Shown here: positions 24,316 through 32,898 of the stretch, piece by piece
Position numbering within the stretch: the stretch's first letter is position 1
Layout: each line of letters begins with the position of its first letter
Source: Rossellomorea marisflavi
GTDB lineage: Bacteria; Bacillota; Bacilli; Bacillales; Bacillaceae_B
DNA length: 64,000 nucleotides
Direction: 5' to 3'
NCBI RefSeq assembly: GCF_001274775.1
Contig: NZ_LGUE01000001.1
Coordinates: 1,086,334 to 1,150,333, forward strand
Notes under the pieces: model-generated
Told to the model about the DNA's origin: nothing
The model's input: the letters and a program-made list of their open reading frames with translations, nothing else
The model's database searches: none
Made by a program: the position numbers and the translations under genes

Positions 24316-24339
24316 CTAGTATCAGTATACTGATACTAG
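24316..24339. promoter_or_regulatory. Perfect 24-bp palindrome before the 16-codon ORF
   Basis: Half-site CTAGTATCAGTA followed directly by its exact reverse complement. Its last G on the minus strand is the first G of the GGAGGTGAT ribosome site. A dimeric repressor site is the likely reading. Confidence 0.6.
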
Positions 24340-24506
24340 CAGAAAGATTTCCATAAGAATTTCTTATAGTTACCATAATATTATTATATAAACCTAATAT
24401 ATTTGATTTTCAATTTGAGAAAATAAGTGACCATTCACCTATCCTTAAAGTTGCTCAACCCCATACAACCATGAAACTTTTCATGCCAAACGTTCATTAT
24501 GCGAAA

Positions 24507-24544
24507 TCTATCAAAAACTGAGAGTGAATTCATTTTTTGATAGA
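24507..24544. other. Inverted repeat upstream of the subtilase gene
   Basis: An 11-bp perfect stem TCTATCAAAAA with a 16-base loop, with no T-run after it on either side; it may be an operator. The rest of 24340-24710 is an AT-rich leader containing TTCAAT-N17-TAGAAT (24557-24585), a possible weak sigma-A promoter for the subtilase, and no other gene. Confidence 0.4.
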
Positions 24545-24710
24545 AAATTAAAACTATTCAATATTTTGTCACAACCTGCTAGAATCCTAGGTAATAAGGG
24601 TCCCCTACATATCTATCATTCATCACAATGACCTTTGTTCATCTTGAATTCTGAAGGGAGGATCGACCTGCTAATTTGTCGTAAAAAATAGAAAATGGAG
24701 GAATGCTTTT

Positions 24711-25904
24711 ATGAAGTTCAAAAAAATAGCCGCTCTATCCTTAGCAACTTCCCTTGCTTTATTCCCTGCCTTCGGAGGTAGTTCTCTGGCCAAGGAAGCA
24801 CCGAAACCGTTCCAACCTATCAACAAAACAGTGGATAAAGGTGCTTTCGAATCCGGTGAAGTCATCGTCAAATTCAAAGATGGTGTATCCAAAAAGGCAC
24901 AAGGTTCTGCTCTGAACAAAGCGGAGGCAAATGAACATAAAGCATCAGCAAAAGATCCATTTCAGGTATTGGAAGTAGCGGACGTCGATCAAGCCGTTAA
25001 AGCACTGGAAAACAATCCGAATGTAGAATATGCTGAACCAAACTATACCTTCCAAGCGACTTGGTCACCGAATGACCCTTACTATTCTGCTTACCAGTAT
25101 GGACCACAAAACACCTCAACCCCTGCTGCCTGGGATGTAACCCGTGGAAGCAGCACTCAAACGGTGGCGGTCCTTGATTCCGGAGTGGATTATAACCACC
25201 CTGATCTTGCAAGAAAAGTAATAAAGGGGTACGACTTTATCGACAGGGACAATAACCCAATGGATCTTAACGGACATGGTACCCATGTTGCCGGTACTGT
25301 TGCTGCTGATACGAACAATGGAATTGGCGTAGCCGGTATGGCGCCAGATACTAAGATCCTTGCCGTACGGGTCCTTGATGCCAATGGTAGCGGCTCACTT
25401 GACAGCATTGCCTCAGGTATCCGCTATGCTGCCGATCAAGGGGCAAAGGTACTCAACCTCTCCCTTGGTTGCGAATGTAACTCCACAACTCTTAAGAGTG
25501 CGGTCGACTATGCCTGGAACAAAGGAGCTGTAGTCGTTGCAGCTGCAGGAAATGACAATGTATCCCGTACATTCCAACCAGCTTCTTACCCTAATGCTAT
25601 TGCAGTAGGTGCCATTGACTCCAATGATCGAAAAGCATCATTCTCCAATTACGGAACGTGGGTGGATGTCACTGCTCCAGGTGTGAACATAGCATCAACC
25701 GTTCCGAATAATGGCTACTCCTACATGTCTGGTACGTCCATGGCATCCCCTCATGTAGCCGGTTTGGCTGCTTTGTTGGCAAGCCAAGGAAAGAATAACG
25801 TACAAATCCGCCAGGCCATTGAACAAACCGCCGATAAGATCTCTGGCACTGGAACCAACTTCAAGTATGGTAAAATCAATTCAAACAAAGCTGTAAGATA
25901 CTAA
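24711..25904 (+). CDS. Secreted subtilisin-family serine protease (thermitase-like)
   Basis: The 397-residue S8 protease has a signal peptide (about 1-27, ending SSLA-KE), an inhibitor-I9 propeptide (about 35-113), and a mature catalytic domain. The triad is D156 (VLDSGVD), H189 (NGHGTHVAGT) and S343 (SGTSMASPH), with the oxyanion Asn near 281. The mature start WSPNDPYYSAYQYGPQ and the C254-E255-C256 pair resemble thermitase and protease Ak.1, which use that disulfide for stability. It is exported and digests extracellular protein. The start has TGGAGG upstream. A perfect terminator follows. Confidence 0.93.
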   Translation: MKFKKIAALSLATSLALFPAFGGSSLAKEAPKPFQPINKTVDKGAFESGEVIVKFKDGVSKKAQGSALNKAEANEHKASAKDPFQVLEVADVDQAVKALENNPNVEYAEPNYTFQATWSPNDPYYSAYQYGPQNTSTPAAWDVTRGSSTQTVAVLDSGVDYNHPDLARKVIKGYDFIDRDNNPMDLNGHGTHVAGTVAADTNNGIGVAGMAPDTKILAVRVLDANGSGSLDSIASGIRYAADQGAKVLNLSLGCECNSTTLKSAVDYAWNKGAVVVAAAGNDNVSRTFQPASYPNAIAVGAIDSNDRKASFSNYGTWVDVTAPGVNIASTVPNNGYSYMSGTSMASPHVAGLAALLASQGKNNVQIRQAIEQTADKISGTGTNFKYGKINSNKAVRY

Positions 25905-25912
25905 TAGATAAA

Positions 25913-25942
25913 CAAGAGCCCACCGTTCACGGTGGGCTCTTT
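25913..25942. terminator. Bidirectional terminator
   Basis: AGAGCCCACCG/CGGTGGGCTCT stem with a TTCA loop between the convergent subtilase and lipase genes. Confidence 0.88.
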
Positions 25943-25953
25943 CATTTTGTTCA

Positions 25954-27399
25954 CTACTGTTTTACGATCTGGCCGTTTTGGTTCAGGTAAACACTCTGAA
26001 TGATGGTTCTATTAAACGGTTTCCCTTTAAAATCAGACTCAATATCCGTTGTCAGGTTGTAGGTTCCTTCTCCTCCATTGAACACTGCATCACTCCCTTT
26101 GACAGACTGGGACAAAGGTTTCCCCTTGGGGTAGAACTCAAACTTTGTGTGCTCGGTGATTCCACTGACGATACTTGATTGAACGCTGACTCCCTTCTCG
26201 GTCGTCGTTACCACCAAGTCATCATTCAATGGACTTGTGAAACCAACATTCAGTAAATACGCCCCAGGTTCTTTTGACAAAGATGACACCTTCCACTCGC
26301 CTTCAATAGGGTTTTCAACCGTGCCCACATGATGAAACGCACCGTCGAAGTAACTTTCCTGATCCTTTTTAGATGGTTTCAATGCCGTTACCTTGCCATC
26401 CGGGCTTGTAAGGTAGACATCTTCCATCGAGTTCGAAGCCAACCAGTCAATCATAATCCGTTCTGCCCCAACCTCTACCCAGAAAGTTTCATCCGCATGC
26501 TCTTTATACTCACCTCCGCGGATGAAGGATGAAGTATTGGTCTTGAGAGCAGATTCCTTCCTGGATATTGCATCATGAGTGGAGGATGATGATAATAATG
26601 ACTGAAAAATAGAGAATGTCGAAGATCCCTCTTTGACTGTTTTATGATCCCACTTCCCTATGGCCACCTCCTGTGCATTCGGCAATCTTGAACTTGCTAT
26701 GGTCACAGCCCCATCATTACTCCCATATCCAGATAAGTATAAGCCTCCCCAATACAATGATCCCCCGAATCCTCCCCAGGAAGTTCCACCCATCGTGTAA
26801 AAAGGTACCTTCCCACTACGTCCGTCAGTTTGTGTCCTGAACTGACTCATAGATCCGGTCTGTAAAGATGCGGTCGCCTCATTCTTGCTTCCGATGATGG
26901 CTGCCAGCCAGCCTGCCCAATTGCTATAAGCCAAATCAGCAAGCTGTGACCCATGATGAGGACTCGATAGTGTGATCACTTTGGAGACGTAGCGATCAGC
27001 CCCAAAATGGACAAGAGCTGATTGAGTATCTATTCCTCCTTTACTATGAGCCACAACCACCACTTTTTCGCCAAAATAATCATAAATCTCTTCTAGTTTC
27101 GCGGCTAACATTGCACCATTGGCCCACATATCTTTTTGTGGATATAAATCGATGAATGCGGTCTTATAACCACTGCGATAAGCAACATCGTACATATCAT
27201 TCTCATTCCACCATGTATTTGAAGAGCTATTCAACCCATGCACAAACAATATCGGCTGCTTTGGTGCAGCTGGATTCGTTCCGACATACCACTCACCGGG
27301 ATTCCCCGAAGGATCATCTTTACCAAAATCCCCCGCTAACGACCAAGAAGGAAACAGGAACATGAGAAGTAAACAGGAATAACTGATCTTTCTTTTCAA
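25954..27399 (-). CDS. Secreted alpha/beta-hydrolase lipase
   Basis: The product (about 481 residues) has a signal peptide (MKRKISYSCLLLMFLFPSWS, then LAG) and an alpha/beta-hydrolase domain: FVHGLNSSSNTWW (oxyanion hole), AHSKGG with nucleophile Ser near 119, and later SNDGAVT and WDHKTV with candidate Asp and His. It belongs to the lipase/PGAP1-like group. The last 150 residues form a beta-rich C-terminal domain with no recognised name. The GTG at 27408 abuts AAGGAG, whereas TTG 27399 is eight bases after it, so I use the latter. The substrate is likely an acyl ester; triglyceride use is inferred. Confidence 0.85.
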   Translation of the reverse strand: MKRKISYSCLLLMFLFPSWSLAGDFGKDDPSGNPGEWYVGTNPAAPKQPILFVHGLNSSSNTWWNENDMYDVAYRSGYKTAFIDLYPQKDMWANGAMLAAKLEEIYDYFGEKVVVVAHSKGGIDTQSALVHFGADRYVSKVITLSSPHHGSQLADLAYSNWAGWLAAIIGSKNEATASLQTGSMSQFRTQTDGRSGKVPFYTMGGTSWGGFGGSLYWGGLYLSGYGSNDGAVTIASSRLPNAQEVAIGKWDHKTVKEGSSTFSIFQSLLSSSSTHDAISRKESALKTNTSSFIRGGEYKEHADETFWVEVGAERIMIDWLASNSMEDVYLTSPDGKVTALKPSKKDQESYFDGAFHHVGTVENPIEGEWKVSSLSKEPGAYLLNVGFTSPLNDDLVVTTTEKGVSVQSSIVSGITEHTKFEFYPKGKPLSQSVKGSDAVFNGGEGTYNLTTDIESDFKGKPFNRTIIQSVYLNQNGQIVKQ

Positions 27400-27528
27400 C
27401 TTCCTCACTCCTTATTCTAACTATTCTGTCTACTTACTATTATCGTCTTTTTTTTGCCAATATGTTGAAGAAATATAGAAAAGAGAAGAAAGAACTATCC
27501 ATTCTTGAACATTTCATCCCATGGACCT

Positions 27529-27562
27529 AATAAAGCCCCTACCTACAGGTAGGGGCTTTATT
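27529..27562 (-). terminator. Terminator of the collagen-like gene
   Basis: AATAAAGCCCCTACC with its complement and a TACA loop, overlapping an A/T-rich tail on both sides. Confidence 0.85.
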
Positions 27563-27577
27563 CGTACCCTTTCTACG

Positions 27578-30010
27578 TTATGCGATTCGATATACCGACC
27601 AGACAATTCCTTGGCCAGCCCCAAGATTCAGGTTGACTGTTAGACCGTCGGATACATAAAACAATCCAATTGTATCGTTGGCATTCAGCTGAACGTCTCC
27701 TGCAAGCGTAACAGTCCCATTTCCCAATATGGTCCTGAGGGTCAATACCAAAGCAATGTTAACGTTGAGCACGGGGAACAAACCTGATACGAGTGTCGTA
27801 CTATCTGCAATCCTTCTTACCACGAATGATGGGTTAATCCCCCCACCCAGAGTTACCGAAATGGCAGCTGTCGTCGTATAATTGATGGTTGCCTTTATTG
27901 AGTATCTTCCAGTTGCAGGTACTGTATAGGTCCCTGTCGTGGCGTTAAAGTTCGCGTTACTATAATACGGTGCCGCTACCGAGAAGTTAGCAATCTGTTG
28001 GGAAGCAGCTGTAGTAATGCCATCCGCTCTACCTGAAAAACCTTCAGCTGCGAAAGCCGGACCCTGTGCGCCCTGCACACCTTGTGGTCCTTGGGCTCCA
28101 GTTACTCCTTGTGTTCCTTGAGCTCCTGTTGCACCTTGCGTTCCTTGTGGACCCTGTGCTCCGGTAGCTCCTTGCGTCCCCGTTGTGCCTTGAGGTCCTT
28201 GAGCCCCTGTTGCACCTTGATCCCCTTGAGTTCCTTGTGGGCCTTGAGCTCCCGTTACACCTTGGTCCCCTTGAGGACCTTGAGCTCCAGTTGCACCTTG
28301 ATCTCCTTGTGGACCTTGGGCTCCCGTTACACCTTGCGTTCCTTGTGGTCCTTGAGCCCCGGTTGCACCCTGGTCTCCTTGTGGACCTTGGGCTCCCGTT
28401 ACACCTTGGTCCCCTTGTGGTCCTTGAGCTCCGGTTGCACCCTGGTCTCCTTGTGGACCTTGGGCTCCCGTTACACCTTGCGTTCCTTGTGGTCCTTGAG
28501 CTCCGGTTGCACCTTGGTCCCCTTGTGGTCCTTGAGCTCCGGTTGCACCCTGGTCCCCTTGTGGTCCCTGGGCTCCCGTTACACCTTGGTCCCCTTGTGG
28601 TCCTTGAGCTCCCGTTACACCTTGGTCCCCTTGTGGTCCCTGAGCTCCCGTTACACCTTGGTCCCCTTGAGGACCTTGAGCTCCCGTTACACCTTGGTCC
28701 CCTTGTGGTCCCTGAGCTCCAGTGACACCTTGCGTTCCTTGTGGTCCCTGAGCCCCGGCTACTCCTTGAGTTCCTTGTGGGCCTTGTGCCCCCGTTGCGC
28801 CTTGATCTCCTTGCGGTCCTTGAGCTCCAGTAACACCTTGATCTCCTTGTGGTCCTTGAGCTCCGGTTGCACCTTGAGTTCCTTGTGGTCCTTGAGCTCC
28901 GGTTGCACCTTGAGTTCCTTGTGGTCCTTGAGCTCCTGTTGAACCTTGGACCCCTTGTGGTCCTTGAGCCCCTGTTGTACCTTGATCTCCTTGAGGGCCT
29001 TGGGCTCCTTGAGGTCCTTGAGCTCCGGTTGCACCTTGGTCCCCTTGTGGTCCTTGAGCTCCGGTTACACCCTGCGTTCCTTGTGAACCTTGAGCCCCTG
29101 TTGCACCTTGGTCCCCTTGTGGTCCCTGAGCTCCAGTGACACCTTGCGTTCCTTGTGGTCCCTGAGCCCCGGTTACTCCTTGAGTTCCTTGTGGACCTTG
29201 ATCTCCAGTTGCACCTTGGGCTCCTTGTGGTCCCTGTGCTCCCGTAACACCTTGCTCCCCTTGAGGTCCTTGATCTCCGGTTATTCCTTGCGTTCCTTGT
29301 GGACCTTGAGCTCCTGTTGGACCCTGATCTCCTTGCGGCCCTTGAGCTCCAATTACACCTTGGGTTCCTTGTAGTCCCTGGGCTCCGGTTACTCCTTGTG
29401 TTCCTTGAGGTCCTTGAGCCCCCGTTGCGCCTTGATCCCCTTGTGGACCTAGAGCCCCCGTTGCGCCTTGATCCCCTTGTGGACCTAGAGCTCCCGTTAC
29501 ACCTTGCGTCCCTGGAGGTCCTTGTGCCCCCGTAACACCTTGGTCTCCTTGTGGTCCTTGAGCTCCGGTAGCGCCTTGTAGTCCCTGGGCTCCGGTTACA
29601 CCTTGGGTTCCTTGTGGCCCTTGAGCCCCCGTTGCGCCTTGATCCCCTTGTGGACCTTGAGCTCCAGTTACACCTTGGGTTCCTTGTGGCCCTTGATCCC
29701 CCGTTGCGCCTTGATCCCCTTGTGGACCCTGCGCTCCAGTAATACCTTGCGAACCTTGAGCTCCTGTTAAACCCTGTTCTCCTCGGGGTCCTTGAGCTCC
29801 TGTTTCCCCTCGACTACCTTGTGGTCCCTGTGGCCCTTGTGCACCTTGTGGCCCCTGGGGTCCTGAAGGAGATGGAGATGAACCTTTTGGAAAAATAGAA
29901 GGGCAGCCAGCTGGAACATGATACGGATCCAAATTTATCGATTTTACATAATCAAAACTTTCATTCACATCCATAGGACGGTTGTTTTTAAAATCACCAT
30001 TAATTTTCAT
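27578..30010 (-). CDS. Collagen-like BclA-type spore-surface protein
   Basis: The 810-residue protein has a 49-residue leader ([19 protein letters not shown]... ending PKGSSPSPS), about 600 residues of GXY triplets (about 50-651) and a roughly 159-residue C-terminal domain ending SVYRIA. Triplets are dominated by GPQ, GAQ, GDQ, GTQ, GAT and GVT; Thr-bearing ones could carry sugars as in BclA. The C-terminal segment (beta strands, [10 protein letters not shown]) looks like the C1q/TNF-like trimerising domain of BclA/exosporium proteins. An earlier ATG at 30079 is 3 bases after a sigma-K-like -10, so the ATG at 30010 is preferred. I infer a hair-like filament on the spore surface. Confidence 0.82.
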   Translation of the reverse strand: MKINGDFKNNRPMDVNESFDYVKSINLDPYHVPAGCPSIFPKGSSPSPSGPQGPQGAQGPQGPQGSRGETGAQGPRGEQGLTGAQGSQGITGAQGPQGDQGATGDQGPQGTQGVTGAQGPQGDQGATGAQGPQGTQGVTGAQGLQGATGAQGPQGDQGVTGAQGPPGTQGVTGALGPQGDQGATGALGPQGDQGATGAQGPQGTQGVTGAQGLQGTQGVIGAQGPQGDQGPTGAQGPQGTQGITGDQGPQGEQGVTGAQGPQGAQGATGDQGPQGTQGVTGAQGPQGTQGVTGAQGPQGDQGATGAQGSQGTQGVTGAQGPQGDQGATGAQGPQGAQGPQGDQGTTGAQGPQGVQGSTGAQGPQGTQGATGAQGPQGTQGATGAQGPQGDQGVTGAQGPQGDQGATGAQGPQGTQGVAGAQGPQGTQGVTGAQGPQGDQGVTGAQGPQGDQGVTGAQGPQGDQGVTGAQGPQGDQGVTGAQGPQGDQGATGAQGPQGDQGATGAQGPQGTQGVTGAQGPQGDQGATGAQGPQGDQGVTGAQGPQGDQGATGAQGPQGTQGVTGAQGPQGDQGATGAQGPQGDQGVTGAQGPQGTQGDQGATGAQGPQGTTGTQGATGAQGPQGTQGATGAQGTQGVTGAQGPQGVQGAQGPAFAAEGFSGRADGITTAASQQIANFSVAAPYYSNANFNATTGTYTVPATGRYSIKATINYTTTAAISVTLGGGINPSFVVRRIADSTTLVSGLFPVLNVNIALVLTLRTILGNGTVTLAGDVQLNANDTIGLFYVSDGLTVNLNLGAGQGIVWSVYRIA
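28058..29863 (-). repeat. DNA-level tandem repeats coding GXY triplets
   Basis: The region is an array of nine-base GXY units that group into larger blocks such as [12 protein letters not shown] and [12 protein letters not shown]. Block copies are near-identical, which suggests expansion and contraction by slippage or recombination. Long plus-strand open frames here are shadows of the repeat composition. Confidence 0.85.
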
Positions 30011-30081
30011 AAACAATACCCCACTAAACAGTTTCATTATCATATTCAAACCAAAAAAAATAGCTTGGATATCTGCCATGG

Positions 30082-30090
30082 TAGAATATG
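30082..30090 (-). promoter_or_regulatory. Sigma-K-like -10 before the collagen-like gene
   Basis: CATATTCTA on the minus strand matches CATANNNTA perfectly, but the nearest AC is only 14 bases upstream instead of 16-17, so the -35 is not proven. Confidence 0.4.
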
Positions 30091-30185
30091 ATTTTTATCG
30101 ATATGTCAAAATATGAATTGTTAAGATTGTGTAAAATTCCAGAAATGTATAGAAACCGATCAACTATTCCTGATATTATAATTAC

Positions 30186-30205
30186 GAAATCCGATATCGA
30201 TTTTC
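30186..30205. promoter_or_regulatory. Candidate PadR operator
   Basis: GAAATCCGAT followed by ATCGATTTTC, an inverted repeat matching at eight of ten positions around CGATATCG, just after a TATAAT at 30177-30182 and before the padR ribosome site. Confidence 0.45.
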
Positions 30206-30235
30206 GATTTCAATATCAACAAGGAGGTCAATAGC

Positions 30236-30544
30236 ATGGAAGATAGAGTACTTAGGAAGCTCTTCCTCGGATTCATTCACATTCACATTCTTCACCATGC
30301 CAAGGAAGATCCCCTATATGTAACGTGGATGCTTCATGAACTTCAGGAGCATGGCTATCAAATGAGCTCGGGAACGTTATACCCAATCTTCCATTCCATG
30401 GAAAAAGATGGGCTATTGGAGCGTGAGGACATAAAGGTTGAAGGTAAAATCAGAAAGTATTACAGCATCACCCCTAAAGGAATGATTGTCCTGGATGAAG
30501 CCAGAAATAAAGCTTATGAACTCTTTAAAGAAATAAAGGATTAA
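30236..30544 (+). CDS. PadR-family transcriptional regulator
   Basis: The 102-residue winged-helix protein has the PadR core: YVTWMLHELQEHGYQMSSGTLYPIFHSMEKDGLLERE, then YYSITPKGMIVLDEARN. PadR proteins usually repress an adjacent transporter or enzyme gene and are released by a ligand. It is followed after 16 bases by chrA on the same strand, so it likely controls chromate export. The ribosome site is AAGGAGGT. A near-palindrome in its leader may be its own operator. Confidence 0.9.
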   Translation: MEDRVLRKLFLGFIHIHILHHAKEDPLYVTWMLHELQEHGYQMSSGTLYPIFHSMEKDGLLEREDIKVEGKIRKYYSITPKGMIVLDEARNKAYELFKEIKD

Positions 30545-30560
30545 AGAGGTGATAAAGAAA

Positions 30561-31739
30561 ATGAAATCTAAAATCGTGACTTGGCTTGAACTATTACTGA
30601 TCTCTACCAGACTTGGTTTGACTTCTTTTGGCGGTCCGATCGCCCATCTAGGTTATTTCCACGAAGAGTATGTGAGAAAAAAGAAGTGGATAGATGAAAA
30701 AACGTATTCGGAACTGGTTGCCCTTTGTCAGTTCCTCCCCGGCCCCGCCAGCAGCCAGGTTGGGATCGGAATCGGGATTCTTAAAGGTGGGAAATTCGGG
30801 GGGATCGTCTCCTTCATCGGATTCACACTTCCTTCTGTAATCGTTTTAACGCTATTTGCTATCTTCCTTGGAAACACGGGCGTAAGTGATGCGGGGTGGC
30901 TAAAAGGTCTTAAGATCGTTGCTGTGGCAGTGGTTGCTCATGCCATAACCGGAATGGCTTCTAAACTTACCCCTGACTTGACCAGGAAAGGGATTGCCCT
31001 TTTGGCTATTCTTTTCACTTTATTATGGGGATCGGCCTTTTCTCAAGTTACTGTAATCATCCTTGCTGGAGTATGCGGCTTCCTACTTTACAGGAAACAG
31101 AACGAGCAGACTGAACAGCACACACACTCCCAGTTTCCCATCAGTAAAACATTCGGGACCGTATGCCTCGTTCTCTTCTTCGGATTACTGGGTGGACTCC
31201 CACTACTAAAGGAAGCCACCTCAACCATGGCGGTGACGTTATTCGATAGCTTCTACCGAGCAGGAGCATTGGTATTCGGCGGAGGGCATGTTGTACTTCC
31301 TCTACTGGAAAAAGAATTGGTTCCATCCGGTTTCATATCCGGTCAGGAATTTTTAGCGGGGTATGGTGCTGCCCAGGCAGTCCCAGGTCCTCTCTTTACA
31401 TTTGCTGCGTTCCTTGGAGGAGCGATTGGCGGATGGGAATATGCTTTATTGGCGACACTCGCCATTTTCCTACCTGCTTTCCTTCTCATCTTCGGAGCCC
31501 TTCCCTTCTGGAATGGCCTGAGGAGAAATCCCGGGATGAACGGAGTGTTAATGGGAGTAAATGCTGGTGTAGTCGGGATATTGATCTCTGCATTCTATGA
31601 CCCCATTTGGACGAGTTCCATAACGTCTCCCCTTCATTTCGGCATGGCTGCCATTCTCTTCAGCATGCTGATGTTTTGGAAGCTTCCTCCATGGGTCATC
31701 GTTGTGACCGGAATTGTTGCCGGTTCACTATTTTTATAG
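30561..31739 (+). CDS. chrA: Chromate transporter ChrA, two-domain form
   Basis: The product (about 392 residues, multi-pass) is a CHR-family transporter. It has two homologous halves: the first starts TRLGLTSFGGPIAHLGYFHEEY with LCQFLPGPASSQVG, the second FYRAGALVFGGGHVVLPLLE with GYGAAQAVPGPLFTFAAFLGG. This long form exports chromate from the cytoplasm in known cases. The GTG at 30549 with AAGGA and the ATG at 30561 with GAGGTG nine bases upstream are both possible; I use the ATG. It is co-transcribed with the PadR gene. Chromate itself is inferred, as sulfate-like anions are possible. Confidence 0.9.
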   Translation: MKSKIVTWLELLLISTRLGLTSFGGPIAHLGYFHEEYVRKKKWIDEKTYSELVALCQFLPGPASSQVGIGIGILKGGKFGGIVSFIGFTLPSVIVLTLFAIFLGNTGVSDAGWLKGLKIVAVAVVAHAITGMASKLTPDLTRKGIALLAILFTLLWGSAFSQVTVIILAGVCGFLLYRKQNEQTEQHTHSQFPISKTFGTVCLVLFFGLLGGLPLLKEATSTMAVTLFDSFYRAGALVFGGGHVVLPLLEKELVPSGFISGQEFLAGYGAAQAVPGPLFTFAAFLGGAIGGWEYALLATLAIFLPAFLLIFGALPFWNGLRRNPGMNGVLMGVNAGVVGILISAFYDPIWTSSITSPLHFGMAAILFSMLMFWKLPPWVIVVTGIVAGSLFL

Positions 31740-31777
31740 CAGAAAGAGCATGATCGGGGGATCATGCTCTTTCTGCT
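31738..31777. terminator. Bidirectional terminator
   Basis: An 18-bp perfect stem AGCAGAAAGAGCATGATC with a GGGG loop, shared by the convergent chrA and pssA genes; it overlaps the chrA stop and touches the pssA stop. Confidence 0.92.
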
Positions 31778-32452
31778 TTATCTTTTCACAAATTTATACG
31801 CCAGATAGGCGATATAGAGTGGGGTCGCGATATAGATAAGGTAAGGGAATTGCTCATACGTACCCTTATAGATGACATATAGCATGGCACCTATAAAGAT
31901 GGTTACAATCGTCCCGTACTTGGGTAGAGGAACCTCTTTTAAACTCGGGATACGGATCCTGCTCACCATCAAGAAACACATGGCCGTGAAAATCACGGTA
32001 ATGACGATATTCGGTATCATCGATCCGAACAATGTCAATATGGCCATGATTCCACCGGCAGCGGTGATCGGAACACCGACAAAGTAATGGAGAGATGCTT
32101 TTTTTGGACTGGTATTGAACCTGGCAAGGCGATATCCACCAAACAAGGGGAACAATCCGGCAACAATGAAACCGAGCAAGCCATAATGGTAAAAAGAAGT
32201 ATAATATACAAGGAAAGAAGGAGCCACACCGAACGTCACGATATCCGCCAATGAGTCCAATTCTTTTCCTAGCTCACTGTCGGCGTTCAGCATCCTGGCA
32301 AGTCTCCCGTCCATACTGTCGAGCATCATGCCGATGATGATCAACACGGCGGCATTTTTAAACTGACCGCTGGCAGCAAAACCTATTGATAAAAAACCAC
32401 AGTACAGATTCCCAAGTGTGAACATATTGGGTATCATTTTTTTCAATCGCAT
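31778..32452 (-). CDS. pssA: CDP-diacylglycerol-serine O-phosphatidyltransferase
   Basis: The 224-residue membrane protein is a CDP-alcohol phosphatidyltransferase. The motif DGX2ARX8GX3DX3D is present (DGRLARMLNADSELGKELD, then SLAD). It begins MRLKKMIPNMFTLGNLYCGFLSI. The enzyme makes phosphatidylserine from CDP-diacylglycerol and serine, the first step to phosphatidylethanolamine. The ATG at 32452 has GTGAGGA upstream; a longer start at 32464 lacks one. In B. subtilis pssA is followed by ybfM and psd, which are not adjacent here. It is a single gene. Confidence 0.92.
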   Translation of the reverse strand: MRLKKMIPNMFTLGNLYCGFLSIGFAASGQFKNAAVLIIIGMMLDSMDGRLARMLNADSELGKELDSLADIVTFGVAPSFLVYYTSFYHYGLLGFIVAGLFPLFGGYRLARFNTSPKKASLHYFVGVPITAAGGIMAILTLFGSMIPNIVITVIFTAMCFLMVSRIRIPSLKEVPLPKYGTIVTIFIGAMLYVIYKGTYEQFPYLIYIATPLYIAYLAYKFVKR

Positions 32453-32645
32453 ACATGTCCTCACTATTCTCTAATTTTTAGTACTAGCATATCATGAAAT
32501 CAGCAGGAAAAGTTCAGGGTGCCTTATAAATTATGAAACCAAGAATGCTTCTGATTCGTAGAAATACATGAAACCACTGTCTACTATACGGAGTAGTCTG
32601 GTATACTCTTGATAACGGATGAAAAAGTCGAAAGGAGAAATGGAT

Positions 32646-32873
32646 ATGACCGGCACAATCGCAGTAATCATGGTATTTGCCATTCCGATCATTGCAATCA
32701 TCTCAGATCATTTTACAAAACAAACAAAGTATAAACAAAAAATGCTTGAAGATCAGCTCAAGCTCGAACAAATGAAACATGAAAACTTTGTTCTTGAAAC
32801 GGAGAAAATGAAGCTTGAGCTTCAAAAAATGGAATTGAACAGCCCGTCCTCCAAAAAGGATCAAATCATCTGA
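32646..32873 (+). CDS. Small membrane protein with coiled coil, 75 aa
   Basis: The start ATG 32646 has AAAGGAG eight bases upstream; an earlier in-frame ATG at 32619 lacks a ribosome site. The protein has one N-terminal membrane segment (TGTIAVIMVFAIPIIAIIS) and then a heptad-patterned charged tail (KYKQKMLEDQLKLEQMKHENF, EKMKLELQKMEL) that should form a coiled coil in the cytoplasm. The layout recalls PspB-type membrane-linked helical proteins, but I see no true homology. It is transcribed alone and ends at a shared terminator. Confidence 0.75.
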   Translation: MTGTIAVIMVFAIPIIAIISDHFTKQTKYKQKMLEDQLKLEQMKHENFVLETEKMKLELQKMELNSPSSKKDQII

Positions 32874-32874
32874 T

Positions 32875-32898
32875 AAGCACTGTATCCTCCGGTGCTTA
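32875..32898. terminator. Terminator between convergent genes
   Basis: AAGCACTG against CGGTGCTT (one G-U pair), seven-base loop, followed by ATTTTTCTTTT on the plus strand. Confidence 0.7.

Noticed and set aside
28082..28942. Long open frame on the plus strand inside the collagen-like gene
   Set aside because: Its composition (repeated CTL/SLW blocks) is the antisense reading of GXY repeats, with no ribosome site.
28058..29863. Regular repeat array that could look like CRISPR or a satellite repeat
   Set aside because: Unit length and phase follow GXY codons of one open frame on the minus strand, with no spacers or cas genes.
30549..30551. GTG as the start of chrA
   Set aside because: Possible with AAGGA, but the ATG at 30561 has a better GAGGTG site; not decisive.
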